Source of the DNA: Firmicutes bacterium HGW-Firmicutes-1
GTDB taxonomy: Bacteria; Bacillota; Clostridia; Lachnospirales; Vallitaleaceae
Direction: 5' to 3'
Length of the DNA stretch: 64,000 bases
Assembly (NCBI GenBank): GCA_002841625.1
Contig: PHAG01000013.1
Span: 53,343-117,342, forward strand
The position numbers and the translations under genes are program-made. Within the stretch, counting starts at the first letter, position 1; each line of letters opens with the position of its first letter. Of the stretch, positions 44,571 through 54,018 are shown one piece after another. The notes below the pieces were generated by a model that was not told where the DNA came from, did no database searches, and saw only the letters and a list, made by a program, of their open reading frames with translations.

Positions 44571-47375
44571 TTATTGACCCCTTTTTCTTTTCTTATCCAG
44601 CAAAACATCTATATGGCTGTTGTCTACCCCAGGTGATTTTGCCTCTTTTTTCTCTTTTTTCTCATTTATTTTGGAATTCGCTTCGTTTTCTCGTTTTTCT
44701 TTTGTAGGTTTTGTGCTTTGCTTAATTGATCCCTGGACAGTACCTGTTGTTTGCGATACGGCTTTCGTTGCTTTATAGGATTGAATGCTATTTTTTATTT
44801 CTTTTCCTTTGCTGGAAAGCTTCTTGATAAATCGGTCAATAAATGCGAAGCTTACGTTGGTTTTTCTTATGATTATCTCACTCATAAATAAGATTAGTCC
44901 AAGCAAAAGCAGCCAGTTGCTAATATTGTTGCTACCTACCACTGGTGGTACTTCACCCTTAAATACCTCTTTGGCATCCTTCAGCACTCTCCCTCCAGAA
45001 ATTTCCGCGATTCTTTCAGGGGTAATTCCACTATCACTATAAAAGTCGTATTCTGGCGAATATCCTACATTTAAACCTGTCACTATTTTCTCAGTCACTC
45101 CTTCTGATTCTAGGAGCATATTAATCATGTATACGCCTTCACCCGAAGCCTCAAAGGTTCCGGTATAAGTACCTGGTGCTGTTGCTTCTAATATAACTTC
45201 CGTTTCCTCACCATCAGGAGTAACTAAAATACCCGATATTTCAGAGGCAGATACAGCTTCTTCACTTATACTTTTTACAGTGATTACACCTTTACCACCT
45301 TCATATTTCGTCTGAGCGCTGTATTTCTTATCCATATCCTGTTGGACCATCCAAGAAATCAAATTCGTCCAGAAGCTTGGACTCTGCTCCCAAGTGAGCC
45401 ATTTACCTGTCCATAAACCATTGGCATCTGAAGTCCAGGCAATGGTTCTTCCTAAGCCATACTGTCCAGTTGCTAAGATCGGATCGTCTTCAGGTCCAGC
45501 AAGTAGAAGCTTTGAAGTAGCTTTTATTGTGGTTGCCACATATCCATCTAATTCTGGAACCGCTTCAATCCCCTTCATTATTTGAGACCAATTTATTAGG
45601 GTTGGGGAGAAGGTTATGTTATTTAAATATTTCTTACCTGCCATAAAGGCTTCCTTTGTGAATATCGAAGGAATGTCAGAGAATTCATCCGTTAAATAGT
45701 ATCTTCCTCCTCCTGCCTGCGCTAAAGTTTTGAGTAATAATTTATCCGAACCCTTACCAACAGCTACTGTAGATAAGGTAATACTATTGTCCTTTAAATT
45801 TTTAATTGCATTTTCATAGCCTGATGTTTCTGCTTGACCATCTGTTAATAATATAATGTGTTTCAGCTTCGTATCAGCATCAATAAGCACCTCAACTGCA
45901 GCCTCTAAGGATGGCCTAATACTAGTACCACCTCCGGGGACTATTGTAGCAATTTGATCCTGTAAGGCTTGCTTGTCTTTTGCTAGTTGAAGGTCTACAA
46001 CCCATTTTGTCGAATCATCAAAGGCAATTACGCCAAGCATATCCTTGGGTTCTAGAACCTCCGTTGAACGTATTGCAGCTTCTTTGGCTAACTCAAGCTT
46101 AGAAACACCGTATTGACCGTCTGTCATACTACCAGACTTATCTATAACTAGAACCAACCCAAGGTTCGGCTTTTCTTCCTTTGGTTTTACATCAATGTTA
46201 ACTGGAAGCATTTCTTCAAGAACGGTTTGATAATAACCTCCTGGACCGTAACTACTATCTCCTCCCGTTACCAACAAGCCTTTTCCTTGATTCTTCACTA
46301 CATTTTCTAAATTTGATAAAAACTCTGCGCTAAACCTTTCTATGGAAATGTCTGCGAGAATGAAACCATCGTATTTGATAAGGGATTCCAATGTTTGAGG
46401 GGCTTCCTCTGGTGCTTTTACTTCGATGGTAACATGTTCCTCTAACATTTTAATGATTTGTTCACCTTGACCATCCTCATCCTGGATCAGCATAATAACT
46501 GGTTGGTCATTGACCGTAACAAAGGAAGATAAATAATTATTTTCCATGTACGTATCTTTTTGCGGGATAATTTCAACACGATAAGAAAGAACTCCACCAG
46601 AAGAAACGGTGTCCGTAAATATAAATTTATTTGTTCCAACATCTAAATCCACTTGTTGTTCATGCCTTATGGAGTTTCCTGCATAGAGTAAAATTGTTGC
46701 TTTTGTTTTGATATTACTTTCTATGTGAGCTGCAATATCAATTACTTGATTTTTTCCTGCTTTCTCAGGCACGAGTACTTGGCTTAATTGAACCTCTTCA
46801 AAATCACCCTTAATCATTGGGTATACATCAACAATTGTTCCGTTTTGTTGTAAGGCTCTTATTTGTCTTTCACTATCCCCCACGTTTTCAAGTCCATCTG
46901 TAATCAGTACCATTCTTTTTTTCGTATTTGGTGGGAAAAGCGCTGCTGAGTGGAGCAAAGCACCACTAATATTTGTAAAATTTCCGTCTATAGAGGTTTG
47001 AAACCCGTTAAAAATCGTTTGTTTGGATGGCTCATTTTCAGTCGAGCTATCTGCACCAAAACCAATGATTCCTGTCAAGTCATTGCTTTCCTTTGATTTT
47101 AATGCATCTGAAATGAATTTTTCAATAAGCTTTTGACGATCCGTAGTACTGTCTGATAAATCGCTCACAAAAATAGTGGTGGTGTCCTTGGCAGTTTTCA
47201 CCAGACTCACTCCACACATTGATAATATGATTAAAAAAGCAGTTAGCGTTCTTAAAACTAAGAAAACCTTTTGCCTAGTGGTCTTTTTTGCATATTTCAC
47301 AAAGGATAATATGATAAGCGGCAGCACCAGAAGGATAAGCCATAACGGGTAAAGGTACTCAAAGTTTAATCGCAT
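44571..47375 (-). CDS. Large membrane protein with VWA and GATase-like domains
   Basis: A 934-residue protein. N-terminal BatA-like TM helices (LYPLWLILLVLPLIILSF and VLRTLTAFLIILSMCG) are followed by a first degenerate VWA (TTTIFVSDLSDSTTD), an Ig-like part, a GATase1-like segment (GKGLLVTGGDSSYGPGGYY) and a second VWA with a complete MIDAS (LVIDKSGSMTDG, later Thr and Asp in ITLTDGQ-like ILLTDGQ). Then come a beta region, a TM helix (about 828-845) and a long Lys/Glu-rich cytoplasmic tail. Such proteins act with MoxR ATPases. The gene overlaps the preceding VWA gene by 17 bases. Confidence 0.88.
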   Translation of the reverse strand: MRLNFEYLYPLWLILLVLPLIILSFVKYAKKTTRQKVFLVLRTLTAFLIILSMCGVSLVKTAKDTTTIFVSDLSDSTTDRQKLIEKFISDALKSKESNDLTGIIGFGADSSTENEPSKQTIFNGFQTSIDGNFTNISGALLHSAALFPPNTKKRMVLITDGLENVGDSERQIRALQQNGTIVDVYPMIKGDFEEVQLSQVLVPEKAGKNQVIDIAAHIESNIKTKATILLYAGNSIRHEQQVDLDVGTNKFIFTDTVSSGGVLSYRVEIIPQKDTYMENNYLSSFVTVNDQPVIMLIQDEDGQGEQIIKMLEEHVTIEVKAPEEAPQTLESLIKYDGFILADISIERFSAEFLSNLENVVKNQGKGLLVTGGDSSYGPGGYYQTVLEEMLPVNIDVKPKEEKPNLGLVLVIDKSGSMTDGQYGVSKLELAKEAAIRSTEVLEPKDMLGVIAFDDSTKWVVDLQLAKDKQALQDQIATIVPGGGTSIRPSLEAAVEVLIDADTKLKHIILLTDGQAETSGYENAIKNLKDNSITLSTVAVGKGSDKLLLKTLAQAGGGRYYLTDEFSDIPSIFTKEAFMAGKKYLNNITFSPTLINWSQIMKGIEAVPELDGYVATTIKATSKLLLAGPEDDPILATGQYGLGRTIAWTSDANGLWTGKWLTWEQSPSFWTNLISWMVQQDMDKKYSAQTKYEGGKGVITVKSISEEAVSASEISGILVTPDGEETEVILEATAPGTYTGTFEASGEGVYMINMLLESEGVTEKIVTGLNVGYSPEYDFYSDSGITPERIAEISGGRVLKDAKEVFKGEVPPVVGSNNISNWLLLLGLILFMSEIIIRKTNVSFAFIDRFIKKLSSKGKEIKNSIQSYKATKAVSQTTGTVQGSIKQSTKPTKEKRENEANSKINEKKEKKEAKSPGVDNSHIDVLLDKKRKRGQ

Positions 47376-49152
47376 TGATTTTCCTCCTATAGTGATAAAT
47401 AAACCATTCTGCCACTGTAATTACCAAAACAACCATACCTAATATGATAAACAAGCTTTTTTTATTGCTTACCTCAAGCTTATTACTTGTAGCTTCGGAA
47501 TTTTCTTCTTCAATAGCTGCTCTTAGTGGCACATTTACCCCAAATCGTTCTATTGTTTCTTTTTCACTTGATACTTGCACGAGTGTATATAGTCCTGTTG
47601 AATTTGTGTTTTTATAAAGTGTTTCTTCATTAGAAATATCCAAATGTTCCTTCAAGCCCTCAGGATTTAACACGTAAGCCTCTTCCGTATTTGGAAGAAT
47701 TCTAACTCCCATTCCTTCTCCTGCAGGTATGCTTGAGGAATATAACATGCTATTAGGAATTAAATAGCCGGCTGCATTGGTCATAAGTATAGGAAAATCA
47801 ACGACCAAAGGCAAGTCAGTACTATGAAGATCAAAACCAAAGGTCACAATTCGAACTCCATGATACGTACCTGCAAAAGCACAGACTCCGTACTCCGTAT
47901 CTAGTACATCATCAGCCCAAGTAGGTACTTCATATATTTGCGTAGATCCGATTGCAAAATCAGGCTTATTAAGATGCGTAGTTATTTCATGACCTGCCGA
48001 AAAGAGCTCAGGATTTTCTGCATAACCCAGAACTTCAAAATATGTATTTTCTGGAGGATCAAATAACAGAATTGCACCATCCGTTGGCAAAGTTGTCGGC
48101 AATACGCCGTCAAATATATATAAGTCAAACCCCTTTAATGTATCAATATCCTTAGGTTCTGCTTGATATAATTCAATGCCTTTGTTAAGCTTAAATACCT
48201 TTTCCAAGAAAACATTTGACCCTGTAACCAACACTGCTTTTTTGATTTGCTCTTTTGCAATAGTCGTATAAGCGATATTGTCCACTACCAGGTTATCTTC
48301 ACGGTCAATTTGAACCTTAAGCTCATTAGTTGCTAGCGGCACCTTATCAAAAAACACCTTCGCACTTTCATGTGGTTCAATTTCAACCTGTTTTGCATCT
48401 AAAAACAACTCATCCGCATATAAGCTAATGGGGACGTGTACTTTCGTCTCACTCTCATTGGTTATATCTGCTAGGACTCGCATTTCTGTGGCTCCTGTGT
48501 ATATTGTATAAGCAATATTATGAACTGCAATATTGTTGTTGTCTTTTGAAACGACTACATTTTCAGCACCCGGGAAAGCTCTATCTCCGAAGTAAACAAT
48601 CGTTGTACCTTCGTCTTTTTTTAAAGCTGCCGTTGCTTGAAGTGCAAGATTTATATCGCTATAAGCATCAATAGCAGATAAGTCCTTAATTGAGGATGCC
48701 ACTAGACTGTGATCCGTTTCATCTGTTAAGAGAATTTCTGGTATGTCCTTTAAGGAAATAAGTGTTACTTGAGCCTCTTTGTTTAACTGCTTGATATAGG
48801 TAATTGCTTGTTCTTTGGCATATTCCATTCTTGTAGGTTCTATATCTGTTGATTTCATAGAAACAGAACAATCCACAACTAATATAACTCTATCTGGCAT
48901 TTGGCTATTTTTAATAAATAGACCTGCTAGCATAAATGCAATGAGTAACGCTATGGCAAGTTGTAAAAACATTAATAAGCTACTCTTAAGCTTTTGAAAC
49001 TGTGAAGCTGATTCAATTTCATTTGACATCATCTTCCACAAGTAAAGGCTTGGTAGCGAATAGGGTATGTTTTTAGGTCGTAGCATATATAAAATGATAA
49101 TAATTGGCAGGCATATTAACGCGGTTAAACCTGCAATGTTAAAAAACCCCAT
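47359..49152 (-). CDS. BatA/VWA-domain membrane protein
   Basis: A 597-residue protein with the BatA-type N-terminus (two TM helices about 7-24 and 57-82; RPKNIPYSLPSLYLW between), a VWA domain with MIDAS start VVDCSVSMKST (about 92-102), a long extracytoplasmic beta-rich region and a C-terminal TM helix (SLFIILGMVVLVITVAEWFI). It is the second VWA partner of the MoxR/DUF58 pair, with 28 bases to DUF58 and an overlap with the next VWA gene. Confidence 0.88.
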   Translation of the reverse strand: MGFFNIAGLTALICLPIIIILYMLRPKNIPYSLPSLYLWKMMSNEIESASQFQKLKSSLLMFLQLAIALLIAFMLAGLFIKNSQMPDRVILVVDCSVSMKSTDIEPTRMEYAKEQAITYIKQLNKEAQVTLISLKDIPEILLTDETDHSLVASSIKDLSAIDAYSDINLALQATAALKKDEGTTIVYFGDRAFPGAENVVVSKDNNNIAVHNIAYTIYTGATEMRVLADITNESETKVHVPISLYADELFLDAKQVEIEPHESAKVFFDKVPLATNELKVQIDREDNLVVDNIAYTTIAKEQIKKAVLVTGSNVFLEKVFKLNKGIELYQAEPKDIDTLKGFDLYIFDGVLPTTLPTDGAILLFDPPENTYFEVLGYAENPELFSAGHEITTHLNKPDFAIGSTQIYEVPTWADDVLDTEYGVCAFAGTYHGVRIVTFGFDLHSTDLPLVVDFPILMTNAAGYLIPNSMLYSSSIPAGEGMGVRILPNTEEAYVLNPEGLKEHLDISNEETLYKNTNSTGLYTLVQVSSEKETIERFGVNVPLRAAIEEENSEATSNKLEVSNKKSLFIILGMVVLVITVAEWFIYHYRRKINAIKL

Positions 49153-49180
49153 AGTGTGGTGCTCCTAATCTATTTTGTCG

Positions 49181-50047
49181 TTAACTCGTTTTAACATGAA
49201 GCTGCTTCAACAGCTGTTCCACTGGCTTTGAACTGTTAAGGAGCAAATAGTCTGCTTTATATTTTGAACAAACTTCTTTTGTTGTGTTTATATAATGTGA
49301 AAGTGTCTGTGCATAAAGATTCACTGCATCCGTACCAGTTAAAATGTCCATATGCTCATCTGTTTCACTATCGATTAAACGCAAATTTCCTTCTAGTTCT
49401 GGGTAAAGCTCCTCTTGGGATAAAACATGACATAGAATAATCTTTTGTTTTTTAAAGGTAAGCAGCTTCATAGTCTCTTCTAAATGAGCATCGAACATAA
49501 GGTCAGTAATCAGTACTGTTAAGCCTTTCTTAAACCTTGGTTGCCAACTATTTAAAACACTATAAAGGTCACTATCCTGTGAAAACGTAGTATTCTCTAA
49601 TAAATTCATGATTTTCGAAAAGGCTGGTTGACCCTTTTGATTGATCTCGAAGCTTGAAGCCTTTTGATCAAACATAATGGTAGAAACCGAGTCGTATTCC
49701 TTTAATGCTGAAAAGGCAAAGGTAGCTGCCATTTTAATCGCCGTTTCTCGCTTTAAGCCAAAGTCCATAGACTTACTTTTATCAACAAAAATGGTGATTG
49801 GTGCTTCCCTTTCTTCCATAAATAGCTTTATGTATACTTTTTCAAAACGAGCAAGTGCACGCCAATCAATCCTACGAAAGTCGTCCCCTGGAATGTACTC
49901 TCTAAAATCGGAAAATTCTACAGAGCTTCCCTTTGCCTTAGAGCGATTCCCTCCAAGGTTGCCATCTTTTAAGGATAAATTAAATTTTAGCACCATGGTT
50001 CTAAGCAAATCTAAAAACTCCTGATCTAAGACATTCTTCTTTTCCAT
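49181..50047 (-). CDS. DUF58-domain protein
   Basis: A 288-residue soluble protein of the DUF58 family, which pairs with MoxR ATPases. The family signature FSDFREYIPGDDFRRIDWRA lies at about 45-65, followed by ITIFVDKSKSMDFG, a VWA-like MIDAS. It begins 2 bases after moxR, so the two are co-translated. In Bat-type and related operons DUF58 protein is thought to link the AAA+ ATPase to VWA partners. Confidence 0.92.
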   Translation of the reverse strand: MEKKNVLDQEFLDLLRTMVLKFNLSLKDGNLGGNRSKAKGSSVEFSDFREYIPGDDFRRIDWRALARFEKVYIKLFMEEREAPITIFVDKSKSMDFGLKRETAIKMAATFAFSALKEYDSVSTIMFDQKASSFEINQKGQPAFSKIMNLLENTTFSQDSDLYSVLNSWQPRFKKGLTVLITDLMFDAHLEETMKLLTFKKQKIILCHVLSQEELYPELEGNLRLIDSETDEHMDILTGTDAVNLYAQTLSHYINTTKEVCSKYKADYLLLNSSKPVEQLLKQLHVKTS

Positions 50048-50049
50048 GA

Positions 50050-51015
50050 TTACGCCTCTATGCTCAATAATAATTCAGTAATGATACTGTCTGCATCTCT
50101 TCCATCACTTATCGCATCAAAATTTAGCAATAATCTATGCCTAAGCACAGGATATGCCATTTTTTTAATATCTTCAAAGGCAATATTAAAGCGTCCTTCC
50201 ATTAAGGCACGAACTCTGGCTGTTGCAACAATTGCTTGCGCCCCTCTAGGACTTGAACCACATCGAACGTATTTTTTTACTACATCTGGCGCAAACTCTG
50301 AATCCGCATGAGTTGCAGCAATTAGCTTCATTGCATATTCTAATACAGGTTGTGCCGCTGGTACTAGCTTAGCTGCGGCTTGCACCTCAAGAAGTTCCTT
50401 TGCTTCAGTGATTACTTGAATTTCTGGTTCGCTCGTTCCGGTCGTTAATGTAACAATCTTAAGCAGTTCATCTACAGTTGGAAACTCAACATTTAATTTA
50501 AACATAAAACGGTCCATTTGCGCTTCTGGAAGCGGATACGTTCCCTCTTGCTCAATTGGATTTTGGGTTGCCATAACTAAATATGGCTTTTCTAGCTTAT
50601 AAGTCGTAGTCCCTGAGGTAATTGTTTTTTCTTGCATCGCCTCAAGCATTGCACTTTGTGTCTTAGGTGTAGCTCTGTTAATCTCATCCGCCAAAACAAT
50701 ATTTGTAAATACTGGCCCTTTTTGAAATTCAAAGGCTCCCGTTTCTTTATTATAAATATTCGTTCCAGTAATATCAGCTGGCATTAAATCAGGAGTAAAC
50801 TGAATTCTCTTATGGTCTAAACCAAGGGCAACCCCTAGCGTACTTACAAGCCTTGTCTTACCAAGACCAGGCACACCCTCAAGTAACATGTTCCCTCCTG
50901 CTATTAGACATATAATCGTATCCTTAATCAATTCCTTCTGACCTATAATATGTTTAGAAACCTCTTCCTCTATTCTCGCGGCAAGATTGCCTACTTTTTC
51001 TAACTGCTCCATCAT
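50050..51015 (-). CDS. MoxR-family AAA+ ATPase
   Basis: A 321-residue MoxR (APE2220/RavA-like class) ATPase acting as a chaperone-like remodeller for VWA partners. Walker A GVPGLGKTRLV, Walker B VLADEINRATPKTQ, sensor/arginine region MATQNPIEQEGTYPLPEAQMDRFMFK (several parts of the family signature), and the lid domain with SPRGAQAIVATARVRAL. It is first after a 449-base gap that interrupts an otherwise tight operon; that gap is a REP-like repeat cluster. Confidence 0.95.
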   Translation of the reverse strand: MMEQLEKVGNLAARIEEEVSKHIIGQKELIKDTIICLIAGGNMLLEGVPGLGKTRLVSTLGVALGLDHKRIQFTPDLMPADITGTNIYNKETGAFEFQKGPVFTNIVLADEINRATPKTQSAMLEAMQEKTITSGTTTYKLEKPYLVMATQNPIEQEGTYPLPEAQMDRFMFKLNVEFPTVDELLKIVTLTTGTSEPEIQVITEAKELLEVQAAAKLVPAAQPVLEYAMKLIAATHADSEFAPDVVKKYVRCGSSPRGAQAIVATARVRALMEGRFNIAFEDIKKMAYPVLRHRLLLNFDAISDGRDADSIITELLLSIEA

Positions 51016-51043
51016 TCGCTATCCTTTCAATTTTAGTTGGGTC

Positions 51044-51463
51044 AATGGGTAGGTCAAAGGGGACAGGTCAAAGGGGACAGGCACTTTTGTCTTACTCTAT
51101 GCTGGTGTGGCTATGAGGACGGTGCCTTTCACTCGTCGTTTCTCCATAAAGCCAAATCCCCTTTGTCATATGTTTTTATTTAGATTTATCTGGGGCAAAA
51201 ATGACTGTCCCCTTTGCCTTTGTCTTACCCTTTACCCTCTTTTTTATTTAGACTTATTTGGAACAATCGTTCCTGTACCCTTTGTCTTGTCATATGTTTT
51301 TGTTTAGATTTATTTGAGACAAAAGTACCTGTACCCTTTGTCTTGCCCTTTTTTTATTTAGGCTTATTGGAACAAAAGTACCTGCCCCCTATTTCTTGTC
51401 TTATTTGAGGCAAAAGTGCCTGTCCCCTTTACCTCTGAGGCAAAAGTGCCTGTCCCCTTTACC
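51044..51463. repeat. REP-like repeat cluster inside the MoxR/ABC operon
   Basis: About six direct copies of a degenerate unit: an A+T-rich part (TTTATTTAGACTTATTTG), then GGCAAAAGTGCC (a hairpin), then TGTCCCCTTTGTCTT. The conserved GTCCCC or its variants lie near 51208, 51275, 51330, 51384, 51421 and 51451. An inverted copy (AAAGGGGACAGGCACTTTTG) is at 51071-51090, with a partial copy before it. Such GGGGACAGGCAC sequences are typical of REP elements mobilised by RAYT transposases. The 12-base ACTCTATGCTGG, which forms the 3' end of the neighbouring gene, is duplicated at 51094-51105 and 51466-51477. Small frames here are repeat artefacts. Confidence 0.85.
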
Positions 51464-53137
51464 TCACTCTATGCTGGAAAAATAATCTCTTATTAAATCT
51501 TTCATTACTGATGGGACGCTCATTGTATCCATTGATTGGGAGGCTTGTTGTTTGTAATTACCTGAGATTTCAGTGTAGCTTACAAGGCTTCCTTTTTCAA
51601 TTGGAGCCCCTTCAACGTTTTCGAAAGCGCTTTGTCCTCCCTTGCCTTTTTGTCCTTTGACAAATGAGGATTCGGAAGTTCCACCAAGATGATCGGGTTG
51701 ATAAAGAGCTTCATAAATGCCTTGTTTACCCTCGCCTGTACTGCTGTTATGTGAAATTGAACCACTATCTTCACCATAACCACCGTCTTCATTCGTTGAA
51801 CCTTGACCTGCTCCTGAGCCAGATCCTTGACCTTGGCCTTGTCCTTGACCCTCGCCTTGTCCTTGTCCTTCGCCTTCGCCTTGCCCTTCTCCCTGTCCTT
51901 CTCCTTCTCCCTGTCCTTCGCCTTGTCCTTCTCCCTGACCTTCACTTCCAGCGCTAGGATCTCCACTTTCAGACGCCTCTCCACTAGTACTACTAGTTGA
52001 ACTTTGACTACTACTTGAACTAAATGCTAGCTCGCTAATGGAAGCACCTGATGCCATTTGTTGCCCTGCTTTATTAATCGCAGCTTGCATGCTCTGTGAA
52101 AACTTACTCATACTAGATGAACTTTCGCTTTTTGAAAGGGCTGAATCTAGCATCTTACTCAAGGCATTTGAACTCTTTTGTGTTGCTTCAGCATCCTCTT
52201 TTTCTATACCTTCTGCCAACTTTTCTAGTAATTCCTTAAGCTCCTCATTGCTTAATTGTTCTGCAACTTCCTTTAAGGCTTCTGCATCTTTGTTATTCAT
52301 TAATTCTTCAAGCGCTTTTTTAATTTTCTCTAGATCTTCATTCTTCAACGAGTCCGCTAAGTCTTTAAGCTCTTCGGTTTTTAGGTTCTCCCCTAACTTT
52401 TTAAGCTCTGCTGCGACTTCCTTCGGATCTAGTTTTTTCATTTCATTTTTTGCTATTGCAAGATTTTTAAGCGCTTCTTCTTCTGTTTTAGATTTTTCTA
52501 GCTTCTTCATAAGCGCTTCTAGCTTCTTGTTCATTTCCTCTTTTTTCTCTTCTGGCACATCATATTTGTCATATAATTTCTCTTTCTCAGCTTCTAACTT
52601 ATCGATTTGCTTTTCTAATTGATCTTTAAGCCCCTCAATTTTTGCTGCTTCAGATCTTGCTGGGGAGGGGATAAATAAAATTGCTATAGCAATCAATAGT
52701 GTCAAAAGGCTAATTGCAAGATTTTTGTATTTAGGTTTCAACTTATATATCTTGCTTAAATTTTTACCTTTGATGCATTCCTCTAGTTCATTTCTTTGAA
52801 GTACAGCTTCAATGGTTTCGTTATCTCTTAATTCCCAGGCAGTTATAAATCGCTCGTTAAATCCAAGCAAATCAGTCTTAACAATCGTCAGTTTTATGTT
52901 TGGATACATGAATAGTACTTGAATTACGGGTAATAGGAGACAAGTAGCCCCAACGCCTATTAACCATTTTTCTACAAATGGTATAGGTAAAAAGTAAGTG
53001 GCAATCGAAATGAGCACCATAATAACACTTCCAAGCAAGAAAAGCTTAAAGGCTGTATTTATTGACCTCTCAATATGCAGTTTTTTTCTTACAGGTTTCA
53101 CCCATTGTTTAATCTTCTTTTCATTCAAAGTAATCAC
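51464..53137 (-). CDS. Membrane protein with coiled coil and Gly/Gln/Glu repeat (DUF4175-like)
   Basis: A 557-residue protein. Two N-terminal TM helices (AFKLFLLGSVIMVLISIATY and LIGVGATCLLLPVIQVLF), a third near 137-155 (LAISLLTLLIAIAILFI), then a Lys/Glu-rich coiled coil (about 165-310), a Ser-rich stretch, a (GEGQ)n/(GQGQGQ) low-complexity region (about 395-440) and a charged end. Overall it resembles the membrane/coiled-coil proteins found beside MoxR and ABC genes in Clostridia; a DUF4175 label is tentative. GTG start at 53137 is used; a TTG nine bases later has a better-spaced site. Its stop codon borders the REP cluster. Confidence 0.8.
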   Translation of the reverse strand: MITLNEKKIKQWVKPVRKKLHIERSINTAFKLFLLGSVIMVLISIATYFLPIPFVEKWLIGVGATCLLLPVIQVLFMYPNIKLTIVKTDLLGFNERFITAWELRDNETIEAVLQRNELEECIKGKNLSKIYKLKPKYKNLAISLLTLLIAIAILFIPSPARSEAAKIEGLKDQLEKQIDKLEAEKEKLYDKYDVPEEKKEEMNKKLEALMKKLEKSKTEEEALKNLAIAKNEMKKLDPKEVAAELKKLGENLKTEELKDLADSLKNEDLEKIKKALEELMNNKDAEALKEVAEQLSNEELKELLEKLAEGIEKEDAEATQKSSNALSKMLDSALSKSESSSSMSKFSQSMQAAINKAGQQMASGASISELAFSSSSSQSSTSSTSGEASESGDPSAGSEGQGEGQGEGQGEGEGQGEGQGEGEGQGQGEGQGQGQGQGSGSGAGQGSTNEDGGYGEDSGSISHNSSTGEGKQGIYEALYQPDHLGGTSESSFVKGQKGKGGQSAFENVEGAPIEKGSLVSYTEISGNYKQQASQSMDTMSVPSVMKDLIRDYFSSIE

Positions 53138-53157
53138 ACCCTATTTATATTTCATTA

Positions 53158-54018
53158 TTATCTAATCTTGGTTAATCTAAGTTTTGTAAGTACTACTAAT
53201 ATAGCAGATACAACAACATCAAAAGCCACACTAATCATCCAAGGCTGTACTGCTTTAAACGTGCCTGTTGATATATTAAGCCAATAGGAAACGGATAGGT
53301 AATCTCCTAAGTAAAAGGAGGCCAATCCAAATCCAGGATTTGGTCCAAGAAACGCTAGTAAAATTTCATAACTATATTTGGTAATAAAATCAACATTTTG
53401 TCTAGAGCTCATAACCATCATAAAAACTCCATACGCAATCAATGTCCCTACAAACAAAACTCCCATGATTAAATAAGTAATAATAATTGAAGTTACCACT
53501 CTTTTGAAGCGTGTTGAACAATACAATCCAATACAGGACACCAATACAGAAGTAATCATATAAAATAGTATAACCTTGACAATCTCCCACATCGTAATGC
53601 CACCAAATAAAAATACAATACTCATAAATGGACTAGACGCGATAATCAGTAAAAAAACAAACGAAAGCGCAGCAGTTATTTTACCTGAGATAATTTTCCA
53701 GGGTGATAAATCCGTGCAAAGCATTAAATCAAGTGTTTGTCTTTCTCTCTCACCACTAATGGCTGTGGCAGTAAAAGCAGGAAGAACCAGCATTAAAATA
53801 ATAAACTGTCCAATTACAATTAAATTGTATATTCTAATTGCAATGGTTGGGTCGAAGGTTCCACCACCTCCATATCCGTACCTATTTCTTTGTTCATTTA
53901 TGACAAAGAACAGTGCCACAACAATACCTATTATGATTAAATAAATCATTAGCATGATTGGAGTTTTCCAAGTTCTCATTCTTGTTTTAAGTTCTCTCTC
54001 TAGTATTGGATTAATCAT
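53158..54018 (-). CDS. ABC-2 type transporter permease
   Basis: A 286-residue permease with six TM segments in the ABC-2/GldF/NatB pattern: N-terminal NPILERELKTRMRTWKTP, then TM1 (about 22-42), and the intracellular ISGERERQTLDLMLCTDL coupling helix. It starts within the end of the ATPase gene (4-base overlap), so the two form one transporter. The substrate is unknown. Its place with the VWA/MoxR genes suggests envelope assembly or export. Confidence 0.93.
   Translation of the reverse strand: MINPILERELKTRMRTWKTPIMLMIYLIIIGIVVALFFVINEQRNRYGYGGGGTFDPTIAIRIYNLIVIGQFIILMLVLPAFTATAISGERERQTLDLMLCTDLSPWKIISGKITAALSFVFLLIIASSPFMSIVFLFGGITMWEIVKVILFYMITSVLVSCIGLYCSTRFKRVVTSIIITYLIMGVLFVGTLIAYGVFMMVMSSRQNVDFITKYSYEILLAFLGPNPGFGLASFYLGDYLSVSYWLNISTGTFKAVQPWMISVAFDVVVSAILVVLTKLRLTKIR

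Noticed and set aside
51107..51408. Two small plus-strand frames in the REP cluster
   Set aside because: Their peptides are repeats of the same REP unit; no start signals.
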